Source: JANMDU01 sp031418715 | GTDB taxonomy: Bacteria; Pseudomonadota; Gammaproteobacteria; Burkholderiales; Burkholderiaceae_C | Reading direction: 5' to 3' | Length of the DNA stretch: 64,000 nucleotides | Assembly (NCBI GenBank): GCA_031418715.1 | Contig: JANOJL010000045.1 | Location: 1-64,000, forward strand | In this document: in pieces, positions 51,033 to 59,605 of the stretch | Layout of the letters: every line of letters starts with the position of its first letter | Position numbering within the stretch: the stretch's first letter is position 1 | Translations under genes and position numbers: made by a program | The notes under the pieces: model-generated | Seen by the model: only the letters and a program-made list of their open reading frames with translations | Databases searched by the model: none | What the model was told of the DNA's origin: nothing

Positions 51033-54000
51033 TTATTTTTGTTGCTGAGCAGCTTGCTCGAAAGGCAAGGTCATCTCACGCAGGTCGCGTTTGGTTTCCA
51101 CCAAGACGAGCGGGCCAGCATCAATCACCACGGCGGGCGGACGCTCGCGAGGGCTGTGAATTGGCTGGGGCTCGGCGGCAATTTGCGCTTTGACGGCGGC
51201 AATGCTCGCTGCATTGGAATTAACCCACTGCAAACCTGCGCCTGCAGCCACAGCATCCATGTCCGCCAAGGGCAAAGCAAAGCTACCGATCTTTGGCATC
51301 CCAGCGCTAGCTGCTGGTGCGGCCACCGGCGCAGGAGCGCGGGCAACTGGAGCAGTCGGTGCAGCCAGTGCAGCTGTTGGCTCAGCAACTGAAGTCGTGG
51401 CAAGCTGCTCATTTGCTACAAATTCAGTAGCACCTCGCGCAGATTCCATAACGGTTACAGGTTGATTTTGTTCAAAAATCTCACCCTGAGCAGTCTCTTG
51501 CGGGCTGCGCTCTGGACGATCACCACGTTCACCGCCGCGTTCACGACGATCCCGGCCATAACGATCCCGTGAACGACGCTCGCGACGTTCACCTTCGCCG
51601 CCTTGCGCGGGCTCACCACGTTGGCCTGCGTCTTCAGTAGGGTCTGCACGGTCAGCATCTTGCGCTAACTGCACTGGGTTTGTAGATGCCGTATCGGCAT
51701 TCATCGCCATCGCTGCGCCTGCAGCAATGGCCGCCTCAGCATTCATGCCTTCTGGATTCTCAATGCGAAGATCTGGGCGATCTGGACGATCACCTCGTCC
51801 ACGGCCACCTCGCTCGCCACGTTCACGGCGACCGCCGCCTTCACGGCCCTCACCACGGGCTTCACGGTTCTCGCGATTTTCACGCGGCTCACGGGCTTCA
51901 GTTTGCAAGCCATTTTGACCATTCGCCGTTGTATTCTCTGCGCTAGTCGCTCCGTTTTCGATAGCATCTTGACGCGGTGCGCGATCTCCGCGCTCGCCAC
52001 GACCGCGTCCGCCACGCTCACCACGGCCACCTTCGCGAGGCTCACGGCCTTCGACGGGTGGACGATCACCACGTTGCTCACCAGCACGCTCTGAGCCGCG
52101 ATCTGCACCACGCTCATCACGCCCACGACCGCCACGGCCACCGCGTTCACCACGTCGGCCATCACGACCTGCGCGCTCGCCATCGCGCCCGCCTTCACGG
52201 CCACCATCGCGTGAACCTGGGCGGCCGTCTTTGCCTTCCACGCCCGGCGCACGATCCCGCTGACCCGCGCCGTCTTTCTTAGCTTCAACAGCAGGCGCTG
52301 GCGCATCGCTCGCGCCAAACAAACCTTTGATCCAGCCAAAGAAGCCCTTTTCGGCAGGTTTCTGGGCTACAGCCGTTGTAGATACTGCGACAGGCGCTAC
52401 AGAAATAGGAGCGACCACTTTCGGCTTTTCTTCTTTAGCCACCTGCATCGGAGCAGGTGCATCAGGCAATACGCCCTTGATGATCGGCGTTTGCTTATTG
52501 GTAGGTTCGTTGATGCGGCGTGTCACGGCCGTCACATCTTCGATCTCTTCGGCCATCTTGTAGCTCACATCGAGATTATCCAAACGTGGATCGTCATGCT
52601 TCAAGCGTTCAAGCTTGTAGTTTGGCGTCTCCAACTGTTTGTTCGGTATCAAAATCACGGCCACGCGCTGTTTCAATTCAATCTTTTGAATTTCTAGGCG
52701 TTTTTCGTTCAACAAGAAAGAAGCCACATCCACCGGTACTTGCGCATGAACTGCGGCGGTGCTTTCCTTCATGGATTCTTCTTGGATGATGCGCAAAATT
52801 TGCAGCGCCGAGCTTTCCGTGTCGCGGATATGGCCGGAGCCGCCGCAACGTGGGCAAGGCATCGAAGCACCTTCTGAGAGCGCCGGGCGCAAACGCTGGC
52901 GGCTCATCTCCATCAGGCCGAATTTGGAGATCGAGCCAAACTGCACGCGAGCACGGTCTTGGCGCAGCGCATCGCGCAAGCGGTTTTCCACATCGCGGCG
53001 GTTGCGGCTTTCTTCCATGTCGATGAAGTCGATCACGATCAGGCCGCCCAAATCGCGCAAGCGCATTTGGCGAGCCACTTCGTCTGCGGCTTCGAGATTG
53101 GTGCGAGTGGCGGTCTCTTCAATGTCGCCACCACGGATGGAACGCGCCGAGTTCACGTCAACCGAAACGAGCGCTTCAGTGTGGTCAATCACAATCGCGC
53201 CGCCAGATGGGAGCTGCACGGTGCGTGAGTACGCACTCTCAATCTGATGCTCGATCTGGAAGCGGCTGAACAGCGGCGCATCATCACGGTAACGTTTCAC
53301 GCGCGCTGAATGCTCGGGCATCACGTGATCCATGAACTGCTTGGCTTGATCGTAAATGTCGTCAGTGTCGATCAGGATGTCGCCCACTTCGGTGCTGAAG
53401 TAATCACGAATCGCGCGAATCACGAGGCTGGATTCTTGGTAAATCAGGTAAGCGCCTTTGCCGCCTTTGCCAGCGCCGTCAATCGCTGTCCACAGCTTCA
53501 AGAGATAGTTCAAATCCCACTGCAATTCCGGTGCCGTGCGGCCTATGCCAGCCGTGCGGGCGATGATGCTCATGCCGTTTGGATACTGGAGCTGATCCAT
53601 GTTCTCCTTGAGCTCAGCACGGTCGTCGCCCTCGATGCGGCGCGATACACCGCCACCGCGCGGGTTATTCGGCATCAGCACCACGTAGCGGCCAGCCAGC
53701 GAGATGAAAGTGGTCAGTGCTGCGCCTTTGTTGCCGCGCTCTTCTTTCTCCACCTGCACAAAAAGCTCTTGGCCTTCGCGGATCACATCTTGGATTCGCG
53801 CCTGGCTGGGCGAGACATTGCCGTTGAAATTCTGCTTAGAAATTTCTTTGAACGGCAGGAAGCCGTGGCGATCCTCGCCGTAATCCACAAAGCAAGCCTC
53901 AAGAGAAGGCTCCACGCGGGTGACCACCGCTTTGTAAATATTGCCTTTGCGCTGCTCGCGCCCTTCGATCTCAATCTCGTAATCGAGCAGTTTTTGGCCA

Positions 54001-54059
54001 TCCACAATGGCCAAGCGTTTTTCTTCCACTTGCGTGGCATTGATCAGCATGCGTTTCAT
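51033..54059 (-). CDS. rne: Ribonuclease E
   Basis: 1008 residues. The catalytic half (1-510) has the S1 domain (GNIYKAVVTRVEPSLEACFV), the 5'-sensor and DNase I-like region with the metal-binding Asp residues (SVDVNSARS, VIDFIDMEE) and the zinc-link CPRCGGSGH. The C-terminal half is a disordered scaffold with Arg/Gly/Asp-rich blocks around 600-770 that bind RNA. RNase E starts mRNA decay and rRNA/tRNA processing. AAGGAG precedes the ATG. Three dispersed-repeat copies lie within the disordered half, two in the usual sense frame. The long 5' leader agrees with the autoregulation known for rne. Confidence 0.97.
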   Translation of the reverse strand: MKRMLINATQVEEKRLAIVDGQKLLDYEIEIEGREQRKGNIYKAVVTRVEPSLEACFVDYGEDRHGFLPFKEISKQNFNGNVSPSQARIQDVIREGQELFVQVEKEERGNKGAALTTFISLAGRYVVLMPNNPRGGGVSRRIEGDDRAELKENMDQLQYPNGMSIIARTAGIGRTAPELQWDLNYLLKLWTAIDGAGKGGKGAYLIYQESSLVIRAIRDYFSTEVGDILIDTDDIYDQAKQFMDHVMPEHSARVKRYRDDAPLFSRFQIEHQIESAYSRTVQLPSGGAIVIDHTEALVSVDVNSARSIRGGDIEETATRTNLEAADEVARQMRLRDLGGLIVIDFIDMEESRNRRDVENRLRDALRQDRARVQFGSISKFGLMEMSRQRLRPALSEGASMPCPRCGGSGHIRDTESSALQILRIIQEESMKESTAAVHAQVPVDVASFLLNEKRLEIQKIELKQRVAVILIPNKQLETPNYKLERLKHDDPRLDNLDVSYKMAEEIEDVTAVTRRINEPTNKQTPIIKGVLPDAPAPMQVAKEEKPKVVAPISVAPVAVSTTAVAQKPAEKGFFGWIKGLFGASDAPAPAVEAKKDGAGQRDRAPGVEGKDGRPGSRDGGREGGRDGERAGRDGRRGERGGRGGRGRDERGADRGSERAGEQRGDRPPVEGREPREGGRGERGGRGRGERGDRAPRQDAIENGATSAENTTANGQNGLQTEAREPRENRENREARGEGREGGGRRERGERGGRGRGDRPDRPDLRIENPEGMNAEAAIAAGAAMAMNADTASTNPVQLAQDADRADPTEDAGQRGEPAQGGEGERRERRSRDRYGRDRRERGGERGDRPERSPQETAQGEIFEQNQPVTVMESARGATEFVANEQLATTSVAEPTAALAAPTAPVARAPAPVAAPAASAGMPKIGSFALPLADMDAVAAGAGLQWVNSNAASIAAVKAQIAAEPQPIHSPRERPPAVVIDAGPLVLVETKRDLREMTLPFEQAAQQQK
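51415..51470 (+). repeat. 57-bp dispersed repeat, copy R17 (antisense in rne)
   Basis: GCTACAAATTCAGTAGCACC, CGCGCA and CCATAACGG fit the consensus. It lies in the 3' part of rne, on the opposite strand to the gene. Confidence 0.72.
51909..51965 (-). repeat. 57-bp dispersed repeat, diverged copy R18 (intragenic in rne, in frame)
   Basis: GCTATCGAAAACGGAGCG, TAGCGCA and ACAACGGC align with the consensus. It encodes AIENGATSAENTTANGQNG, position by position the hydrophilic counterpart of the A-I-K-S-I-A...F-I-T-A...F-G peptide. Confidence 0.65.
52366..52412 (-). repeat. 57-bp dispersed repeat, diverged copy R19 (intragenic in rne, in frame)
   Basis: Partial copy: TCTGTAGCGCC, GTCGCAGTATCTACAACGGC. 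It encodes APISVAPVAVSTTAVAQ in the disordered linker just after the catalytic half of RNase E. Confidence 0.55.
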
Positions 54060-54737
54060 GCGTGTTCTCCTTCGTCACCCTATGCAGGGGACAGCTATCA
54101 CAGACTCATGTCGAGTCACACGATGCCTTGAGGATCAGCGTTGAAACCAGGAAAGTGCCGAAAGGGTGTGTGCTGCGGGAAAAATACCGAGTGGTATTTC
54201 AGGCCCTGGGCACGCACACAGGCGCAGGAAGCAGTTGGGGAGAATGGGCGCAAGGCTCAGTAAGCCGCTTAATTGCTATTAAATTAATAGCATACTGCGC
54301 AGGTTTGATAACGGCCAGCAGGCGATTTGGCATGGGAAATACGCTGCATGAGCGCTCCAGCCAAGTCGTGATCCATACCAGCAGCATCAACATTCAAAAA
54401 TCCAGTGAGTCCGTGTGCAGGAAGTGGCTCGGGGGTTTCCCAAACGCACTGCCCGCGTATATTCCGTGAAGAGTTTCATTCGCATCCGCTCGCCCAATTC
54501 AATCCAAACGCCGCTGCAAACTCTGGTTTGCCCGCCTGCGCCCCGAAAAAACCGGTGGCATCAACCGCCAATCTCCGCTTCGTTGTGTCCTAAATACTTG
54601 TAAATCATGCACTTAAGAGCGCTTTGTTCGCGTCGGTTGGTAAGAAACATTATAGGCGCTTTGCGGTTTGGCGATGATGTGCTGGCTAAAATCACAGATC
54701 AGATGGAAACAACTCTTATCTCCAACGCTTGGCTTGA
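54060..54737. other. rne leader and rne/rluC divergent control region
   Basis: Nearly 680 bases without a credible gene. A minus-strand TATAAT (54654-54649) about 590 bases before the rne ATG would give a long leader, in line with the leader-mediated autoregulation of rne known from E. coli; its -35 box is poor. Dispersed-repeat copy R20 lies inside that leader. Short open frames on the plus strand at 54062-54593 show no recognisable protein features. I see no clear ribosome site for rluC. Confidence 0.5.
54275..54331 (+). repeat. 57-bp dispersed repeat, copy R20 (in rne leader)
   Basis: Essentially consensus copy (GCTATTAAATTAATAGCA, CTGCGCA, TGATAACGGCCA, ATTTGGC). It would be transcribed antisense to its usual coding strand within the rne mRNA leader. 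Confidence 0.95.
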
Positions 54738-55757
54738 ATGTCTGTGGCTCGCGTCATGACGGGTCAGCCGCAGACCCATCCTGCCCCACAAGTGAGTTTG
54801 CTCACCGTCGATGCTGGCAGCGAAGGCCAGCGCTTAGATAATTTTTTGCTGCGTGTGTGCAAAGGCGTGCCCAAGACGCATGTGTATCGCATCATCCGTT
54901 CAGGCGAGGTACGCGTGAACAAAGGTCGGGCGCAAGTGGATACGCGGCTGGCCTTGGGCGATATCGTGCGCGTGCCGCCGATTCGCCTGACAGACAACGC
55001 TGCGCCACAAGCCGCCGCGCAGCAAAGTGGCCCGGCGCATACGCCGCCGCGTGAATTCCCTGTTCTTTTTGAAGACGATTACTTGTTGGCCATAGACAAG
55101 CCAGAAGGTGTGGCTGTGCATGGCGGCTCCGGCGTGAGCTTTGGCGTGATAGAGCAACTGCGCCGCGCGCGGCGTGTGGGCGAGCCTGGCGGCGCCAAGT
55201 TCCTCGAACTCGTTCACCGCCTGGATCGCGACACCAGCGGTATTTTGCTGATTGCCAAGCGCCGCAGCGCCTTGGTGAACTTGCAAGCACAGTTCAAAGC
55301 CCGCGAAACCGGGAAAACCTATCTCGCCTTGGTCAAAGGCGCATGGCCAGCGAAACTCAAAGTGATTGACCTGTCGTTGCACAAGTATTTGGTCAACGGC
55401 GGCGATGAAGATGGCGAACGCAGAGTCAAAGTGGTGGCTAAGGAAGACCCAAATGGCATGCGCTCCATCACCTTGGTCAAAGTCATCAAGCTCATTCAGC
55501 TGCCCACAGGCGATGAAGCCAGCCTGCTGGAAGTCACCATCAAAACCGGCCGCACCCACCAAATCCGCGTGCATCTCATGCATCATGGGCATCCGATTCT
55601 GGGCGATGACAAGTATGGTGATTTTGAGTTGAACAAAGCCTTGGCAAAGGCGGGGATGAAACGGATGTATTTGCATGCTTGGCAACTCGGGTTTCTGCAC
55701 CCTGCTACCGAGCAAGCCACTCAGCTTCGCAGCGATTCACCCTCTGGATGGGTCTGA
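54738..55757 (+). CDS. rluC: 23S rRNA pseudouridine synthase RluC-like
   Basis: 339 residues. An N-terminal S4 domain (GQRLDNFLLRVCKGVPKTHVYRII) is followed by the RluA-family catalytic core with the active Asp in HRLDRDTSGILL and the late motif TGRTHQIRVHLMHHGHPILGDDKYG. The position divergent from rne is that of rluC in proteobacteria, which makes pseudouridines 955, 2504 and 2580 of 23S rRNA (E. coli numbering). The start codon is uncertain within the first 15 residues. The yqiA-like gene begins four bases after its stop. Confidence 0.94.
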   Translation: MSVARVMTGQPQTHPAPQVSLLTVDAGSEGQRLDNFLLRVCKGVPKTHVYRIIRSGEVRVNKGRAQVDTRLALGDIVRVPPIRLTDNAAPQAAAQQSGPAHTPPREFPVLFEDDYLLAIDKPEGVAVHGGSGVSFGVIEQLRRARRVGEPGGAKFLELVHRLDRDTSGILLIAKRRSALVNLQAQFKARETGKTYLALVKGAWPAKLKVIDLSLHKYLVNGGDEDGERRVKVVAKEDPNGMRSITLVKVIKLIQLPTGDEASLLEVTIKTGRTHQIRVHLMHHGHPILGDDKYGDFELNKALAKAGMKRMYLHAWQLGFLHPATEQATQLRSDSPSGWV

Positions 55758-55760
55758 GAG

Positions 55761-56360
55761 ATGCGTCTTCTTTATCTACACGGTTTCCGCTCTTCCCCGC
55801 AATCATCCAAAGCCAAGTTGATGGCGGCAAAGGTGCATACGGCTAATCGCAAGAATGCTGGGATTGAATGGCACTGCCCGCAACTACCGCCATCGCCTGC
55901 GCAGGCGTTTGAGTTGGCTTGGAATTTTGCGCGTAAGGAAGCGCAGCAACCCTTGGCGATCATTGGTTCTTCGCTGGGCGGGTTTTATGCGGCGGCTTTG
56001 ACGGAGCGGCTCACGCGCTTGGGGCAATTGGCGCGGTGTGTACTGCTCAATCCTGCGGTGAACCCAGCGCGTGACTTGGCTGCCAAGATTGGGCGGCAGA
56101 CGAATTGGCATGACGAAAAAACTGACTTTGAATTTACCCGCGAGCATGTGGCGCAGCTGGGTCAGATTGCGGATGATGGTTTTTCACGTCCGCAGCGCTA
56201 TATGACGATCATTGCCAAAGGCGATGAAGTGCTGGATTGGCGGGAGATGACTGCGCGCTATCCTGCTGAAAAAGCCTTGTTGCTCGAAGGCGGCGATCAT
56301 GCGATCAGTGATTTTGAGATGTATGCGGATGATGTGTTGGCGTTTTGCCAGGGCTGCTGA
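55761..56360 (+). CDS. YqiA/YcfP-family alpha/beta hydrolase
   Basis: 199 residues. It opens MRLLYLHGFRSSPQSSKA, as YqiA esterases do. The nucleophile Ser is in IIGSSLGGFYAAAL, the acid in the region IIAKGDEVLDW and the His in LEGGDHAISDF. YqiA hydrolyses short acyl esters and CoA thioesters in vitro; the physiological substrate is not known to me. It follows rluC by only three bases and is probably co-transcribed. Confidence 0.88.
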   Translation: MRLLYLHGFRSSPQSSKAKLMAAKVHTANRKNAGIEWHCPQLPPSPAQAFELAWNFARKEAQQPLAIIGSSLGGFYAAALTERLTRLGQLARCVLLNPAVNPARDLAAKIGRQTNWHDEKTDFEFTREHVAQLGQIADDGFSRPQRYMTIIAKGDEVLDWREMTARYPAEKALLLEGGDHAISDFEMYADDVLAFCQGC

Positions 56361-56371
56361 TTCACAATAAA

Positions 56372-56412
56372 TTTTTGCGTTTTCTGCCTTTCTTTTCGCA
56401 TTTTTCGCGTTA
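56372..56412 (+). repeat. Second repeat family, copy B3 (single arm)
   Basis: TTTTTGCGTTTTCTGCC followed by TTTTCGCATTTTTCGCGTTA, equivalent to the right arms of B1 and B2. It ends 10 bases before the mutT-like ATG. Confidence 0.6.
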
Positions 56413-56422
56413 ACTTCTCACC

Positions 56423-56872
56423 ATGCAAAACAACACACTTCAAGCCGATTCGCACATCCCGCGCCAAGGATTAGGCGATGATGGGCAACGCAAAATCGTC
56501 GATGTGGCGGTGGGTATTTTGATGCAGCAAGACGGCAGGTTTTTGATGACGACGCGGCCTGCGGGCAAGGTGTATGCAGGCTACTGGGAGTTTCCGGGCG
56601 GCAAGATTGAGCGCGGGGAGACTTTGGAGGCTGCATTGCGCAGAGAATTGCAAGAAGAAATTGGCATCACGATTGGTGCCGTGCATCCGTGGAAAGAACA
56701 GGTGGTGGACTATCCGCATGCGCTGGTGCGGCTGCACTTTTGCAAGGTTCATGCGTGGAGCGGCGCGTTTGAGATGCGCGAGGGGCAGGCGATGCGGTGG
56801 CAACGGTTGCCTTGTGATGTGGCGCCGATTTTGCCGGGGGCTTTGCCTGTACTTGAGTGGTTGGCTGGTTGA
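56423..56872 (+). CDS. mutT: NUDIX hydrolase, MutT-like
   Basis: 149 residues. The Nudix box is complete: GGKIERGETLEAALRRELQEEIGI, with the surrounding strand VAVGILMQQDGRFLMTTRP and GYWEFPGG typical of MutT 8-oxo-dGTP pyrophosphatases, which sanitise the nucleotide pool. Some relatives in this group act on other nucleotides. The N-terminus (first 28 residues) is longer than in E. coli MutT; an in-frame later start is possible but no Met lies conveniently. Confidence 0.88.
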   Translation: MQNNTLQADSHIPRQGLGDDGQRKIVDVAVGILMQQDGRFLMTTRPAGKVYAGYWEFPGGKIERGETLEAALRRELQEEIGITIGAVHPWKEQVVDYPHALVRLHFCKVHAWSGAFEMREGQAMRWQRLPCDVAPILPGALPVLEWLAG

Positions 56873-56897
56873 CTTTTCTCTGTTAGCGCTCTGAGCA

Positions 56898-57821
56898 TTA
56901 AATTCTCAATCCATCCAATACATGCGGATATTGCAGCACCACCCGCAGCTCTCGCTTCATCCGCTCGTTCAGCAAACGCCGCGATTCGCTCATGAAGCTC
57001 AGCAGCATCAATGGCAATTGGCCTTGCGCGGCTTCTCGGCTGATGCGCGGGGGGCGGGGCAGGCCATACAGATCGGCGGCCATGTCGAAATAGTCGCCCA
57101 TTTTGAGCTGCGTGTCGTCACTCACGTTGTAGACGCGCTGCGGCTTGCCGCGCCAAAGTGCGGCGATGCTGGCGCGAGCGAGATCGTTCGCGTGAATGTG
57201 GTTGGTGTAGACATCGTCATTCGCTTGTAGCACCGGTGTGCCTTTGAGCAACCGGTTGCGCGGTGTGCCGGCTTCGCGGTCTTGCGCGTAGATACCGGGG
57301 ATGCGCAGAATGCTTGCGCTCACGCCTGCGCGGCCAAAAAGTTTTACTTGTGATTCAGCGTCCACCCGGCGATGTGCGCGCGGTGTGTGGGCATCAGTGG
57401 CGCGCGCTTCGCTCACCCATTCGCCCGCGCAATCGCCATACACGCCGGTGGTTGATCCATAGACGAATTGAGCCGGCAGGCTTCGGCGGCGCAGGGCTTG
57501 TAGCAGATGAGATGTTCGCGGATCGCGCCACCATACAGTGGTGTTTTCCGTCGGGGGTGGGGCGAGATGCAACACGCGATCCGCGATACCAGCGAGACGG
57601 CGTAAGGTGTGCGAATCGTCAAGATTGCCCAGCAAAGGCTCGATGCCTGCAGAGCGCAACTCTGCGAAGCGATCGGGGGAGGAGGTGAGCGCGAGGATGC
57701 GCACGCGGCTGGGCAATTGCGCGGCCACGCGCATACCCACATCGCCGCAGCCGATGATCAATAGGCGTTGTTGACGAAAGCGGCGCGGCAGCGCACCAAG
57801 AGGGCTTTGATTTGAAGGCAA
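56898..57821 (-). CDS. NAD-dependent epimerase/SDR-like protein (YeeZ-like)
   Basis: 307 residues, extended-SDR fold. The dinucleotide motif is LLIIGCGDVGMRVAAQL (GxGxxG), the region FVYGSTTGVYGDCAGEWVSE matches the active-site Ser/Tyr segment of YeeZ-like proteins, and YTNHIHANDLARASIAAL resembles the substrate-side motif of the epimerase family. The substrate is unknown. It is convergent with mutT and divergent from the iron-sulfur reductase gene. The first 17 residues precede the fold and may not be translated. Confidence 0.85.
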   Translation of the reverse strand: MPSNQSPLGALPRRFRQQRLLIIGCGDVGMRVAAQLPSRVRILALTSSPDRFAELRSAGIEPLLGNLDDSHTLRRLAGIADRVLHLAPPPTENTTVWWRDPRTSHLLQALRRRSLPAQFVYGSTTGVYGDCAGEWVSEARATDAHTPRAHRRVDAESQVKLFGRAGVSASILRIPGIYAQDREAGTPRNRLLKGTPVLQANDDVYTNHIHANDLARASIAALWRGKPQRVYNVSDDTQLKMGDYFDMAADLYGLPRPPRISREAAQGQLPLMLLSFMSESRRLLNERMKRELRVVLQYPHVLDGLRI

Positions 57822-57859
57822 AATAGGGCAGATTTATTTTATGCAACCTGTATTGTCTT

Positions 57860-58933
57860 ATGTCTTTCAACATCACCATCGAACCCAGCGGCCGCAGCTT
57901 CACCGTCGCCCCCGATCAATTCATTCTCGCCTCGGGCATCAGCCAAGGCATTGGCCTGCCCTATGGCTGCAAAGATGGCGCTTGCGGCAGCTGTAAATGT
58001 AAAAAAATCTCCGGCACTGTCGAACATGGGCCGCACCAATCCAAAGCCTTGAGCGCGGAGGAAGAAGAAAACGGTTTTGTGCTCACCTGCTGTGCGAAGC
58101 CGCTCTCAGATATCGTGCTCGAATCCAAGCAAGTCACCGAAGCGGGCGCTTTCCCGATCAAGAAAATGCCCAGCCGCGTGATGCATTTGGAAAGACTATC
58201 GCATGATGTGATGCTGATGAAATTGCAATTACCTGCCAACGATGTGGTGCAGTATCACGCGGGGCAGTATGTGGAATTCATGCTGCAGGGTGGCGCGCGG
58301 CGGGCTTATTCGATGGGCAATGCGCCGCATACGCTGCAAGCGCCTGCTGCTGAGGATGCGCCAGCAGGCACACCCGCAGGCGCACCGATGATTGAGCTGC
58401 ACATCCGCCACATGCCCGGCGGCAAGTTCACGGATCATGTGTTTGGGGCGATGAAAGAAAAAGAGATTCTGCGCATCGAAGGGCCGTATGGCAGCTTCTA
58501 TTTACGTGAGAGCGACAAGCCGATTGTGTTTCTCGCATCGGGCACAGGTTTTGCGCCGATCAAGGCTCTGATCGAGCACATGCAATTCAAAAATATCACG
58601 CGCCCAGCAGTGCTTTACTGGGGCGGCCGTCGCCCAGCCGATTTGTACATGGATGCTTGGGTTAAAGCGCGTTGCGCGGAAATGCCGAATTTGCGCTATG
58701 TGCCGGTGGTCTCAGATGCGATGCCAGAAGATGCGTGGACGGGGCGCACGGGCTTTGTCCACCACGCAGCTGTAGCGGATGTGCCGGATATGAGCGGCCA
58801 TCAGGTCTACGCCTGTGGCGCGCCGATTGTGGTGGATTCTGCGCAGCGAGATTTTCTGGCAACTTGCGGATTGCCAGCGGATGAGTTTTATGCAGATTCG
58901 TTCACAACTGAGGCTGATAAGGCGAAGGGCTGA
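57860..58933 (+). CDS. 2Fe-2S/FAD/NAD(P)H reductase (CDP-6-deoxy-glucoseen reductase-like)
   Basis: 357 residues with three domains in order: N-terminal plant-type ferredoxin (cluster Cys in GCKDGACGSCKCKK and LTCCAKP), FAD-binding barrel (RRAYSMGN flavin motif) and NAD-binding domain (VFLASGTGFAPIKALIEHM, YACGAP). Betaproteobacterial homologues are usually annotated as CDP-6-deoxy-delta-3,4-glucoseen reductase or as reductase components of oxygenases; the electron acceptor is not evident here. It could supply one of the oxygenases in the window, but none is adjacent. Confidence 0.9.
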   Translation: MSFNITIEPSGRSFTVAPDQFILASGISQGIGLPYGCKDGACGSCKCKKISGTVEHGPHQSKALSAEEEENGFVLTCCAKPLSDIVLESKQVTEAGAFPIKKMPSRVMHLERLSHDVMLMKLQLPANDVVQYHAGQYVEFMLQGGARRAYSMGNAPHTLQAPAAEDAPAGTPAGAPMIELHIRHMPGGKFTDHVFGAMKEKEILRIEGPYGSFYLRESDKPIVFLASGTGFAPIKALIEHMQFKNITRPAVLYWGGRRPADLYMDAWVKARCAEMPNLRYVPVVSDAMPEDAWTGRTGFVHHAAVADVPDMSGHQVYACGAPIVVDSAQRDFLATCGLPADEFYADSFTTEADKAKG

Positions 58934-59082
58934 GTTTTTTTGCCGTGTTGGCGTTTGAGGTGTGGGTGCGCCGCGGCTCTGTCCAAAACGAAGAGCCCTC
59001 AGCTTGCATGCGCAAAACACATTCGCCAGTGGCCTAATTTCTCATCAATCTGCACCAAAAATCCAAAGATACTGAGAACACC

Positions 59083-59487
59083 ATGCCACTAACCACCATC
59101 GACATCCGCACCACCTACCTCGAGCAAGTGGAAATTGACATCGTTGAAGCTGTGCAGCGCGCCTTGCTAGAAACCCTCCAGCTGCCCGCCGATGACCGCA
59201 ACGTCAAGCTCATCGTGCATGCGCCACATCGCATGATCGTGCCACCCACGCTTGTGCAGCCGGACAAGCGCACGGTCGTGAATATCGCGCTGTTTCCCGG
59301 CAGAAGCGTGGATGCCAAGCGCCGTCTTTATCAAGCCATCGTGACGAATTTAGAAAACAGCCAAGCCGCCATCCCGCGCGATCATGTGTTGATTTGCTTA
59401 CAGGAAGTGCCGTTTGAGCATTGGGGCATACGCGGCGGGCAGGCAGCGAGCGATGTGGATTTGGGGTTTTCTACCGAGATTGAATGA
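59083..59487 (+). CDS. Tautomerase-family protein (Tautomerase_2 type)
   Basis: 134 residues starting Met-Pro, so the catalytic Pro-1 of the tautomerase superfamily is available after Met removal. The later pattern (VNIALFPGRSVDAKRRLYQAI and PRDHVLICLQEVPFEHWGIRGGQ) fits the longer single-chain members. The substrate is unknown. Dispersed-repeat copy R21 follows eight bases after the stop. The 150 bases before it hold no recognised feature. Confidence 0.85.
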   Translation: MPLTTIDIRTTYLEQVEIDIVEAVQRALLETLQLPADDRNVKLIVHAPHRMIVPPTLVQPDKRTVVNIALFPGRSVDAKRRLYQAIVTNLENSQAAIPRDHVLICLQEVPFEHWGIRGGQAASDVDLGFSTEIE

Positions 59488-59495
59488 TTCTATTT

Positions 59496-59551
59496 ACTAT
59501 TAATTTAATAGCAAACTACGCATTTTTTATAACAGGTAGAGGCCTAAAACG
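59496..59551 (+). repeat. 57-bp dispersed repeat, copy R21 (intergenic)
   Basis: Copy following the tautomerase gene: ACTATTAATTTAATAGCA, CTACGCA, TTTATAACAGG. The far end has GGCC as in copy R4. Confidence 0.87.
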
Positions 59552-59555
59552 CTTA

Positions 59556-59581
59556 AAAATAGAGCCTCTAAATGAGGCTCT
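59556..59581 (-). terminator. Terminator of the DUF4197 gene
   Basis: AGAGCCTC-TAAAT-GAGGCTCT stem. Read on the minus strand it is followed by ATTTTT, 25 bases after the DUF4197 stop. The plus-strand T-run is only three bases, so it may serve both directions weakly. Confidence 0.75.
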
Positions 59582-59605
59582 TTGCGATGCGTATAAGCGC
59601 TGGCT

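Noticed and set aside
51686..52282. His/Arg-rich frames opposite the RNase E tail, and the apparent local repeats there
   Set aside because: They reflect the Arg/Gly/Asp-rich low-complexity coding of rne and are not genes, CRISPR or satellite repeats.
54062..54603. Plus-strand frames in the rne/rluC gap
   Set aside because: They overlap each other in different frames, contain the dispersed repeat and have no recognisable domain or start signal.
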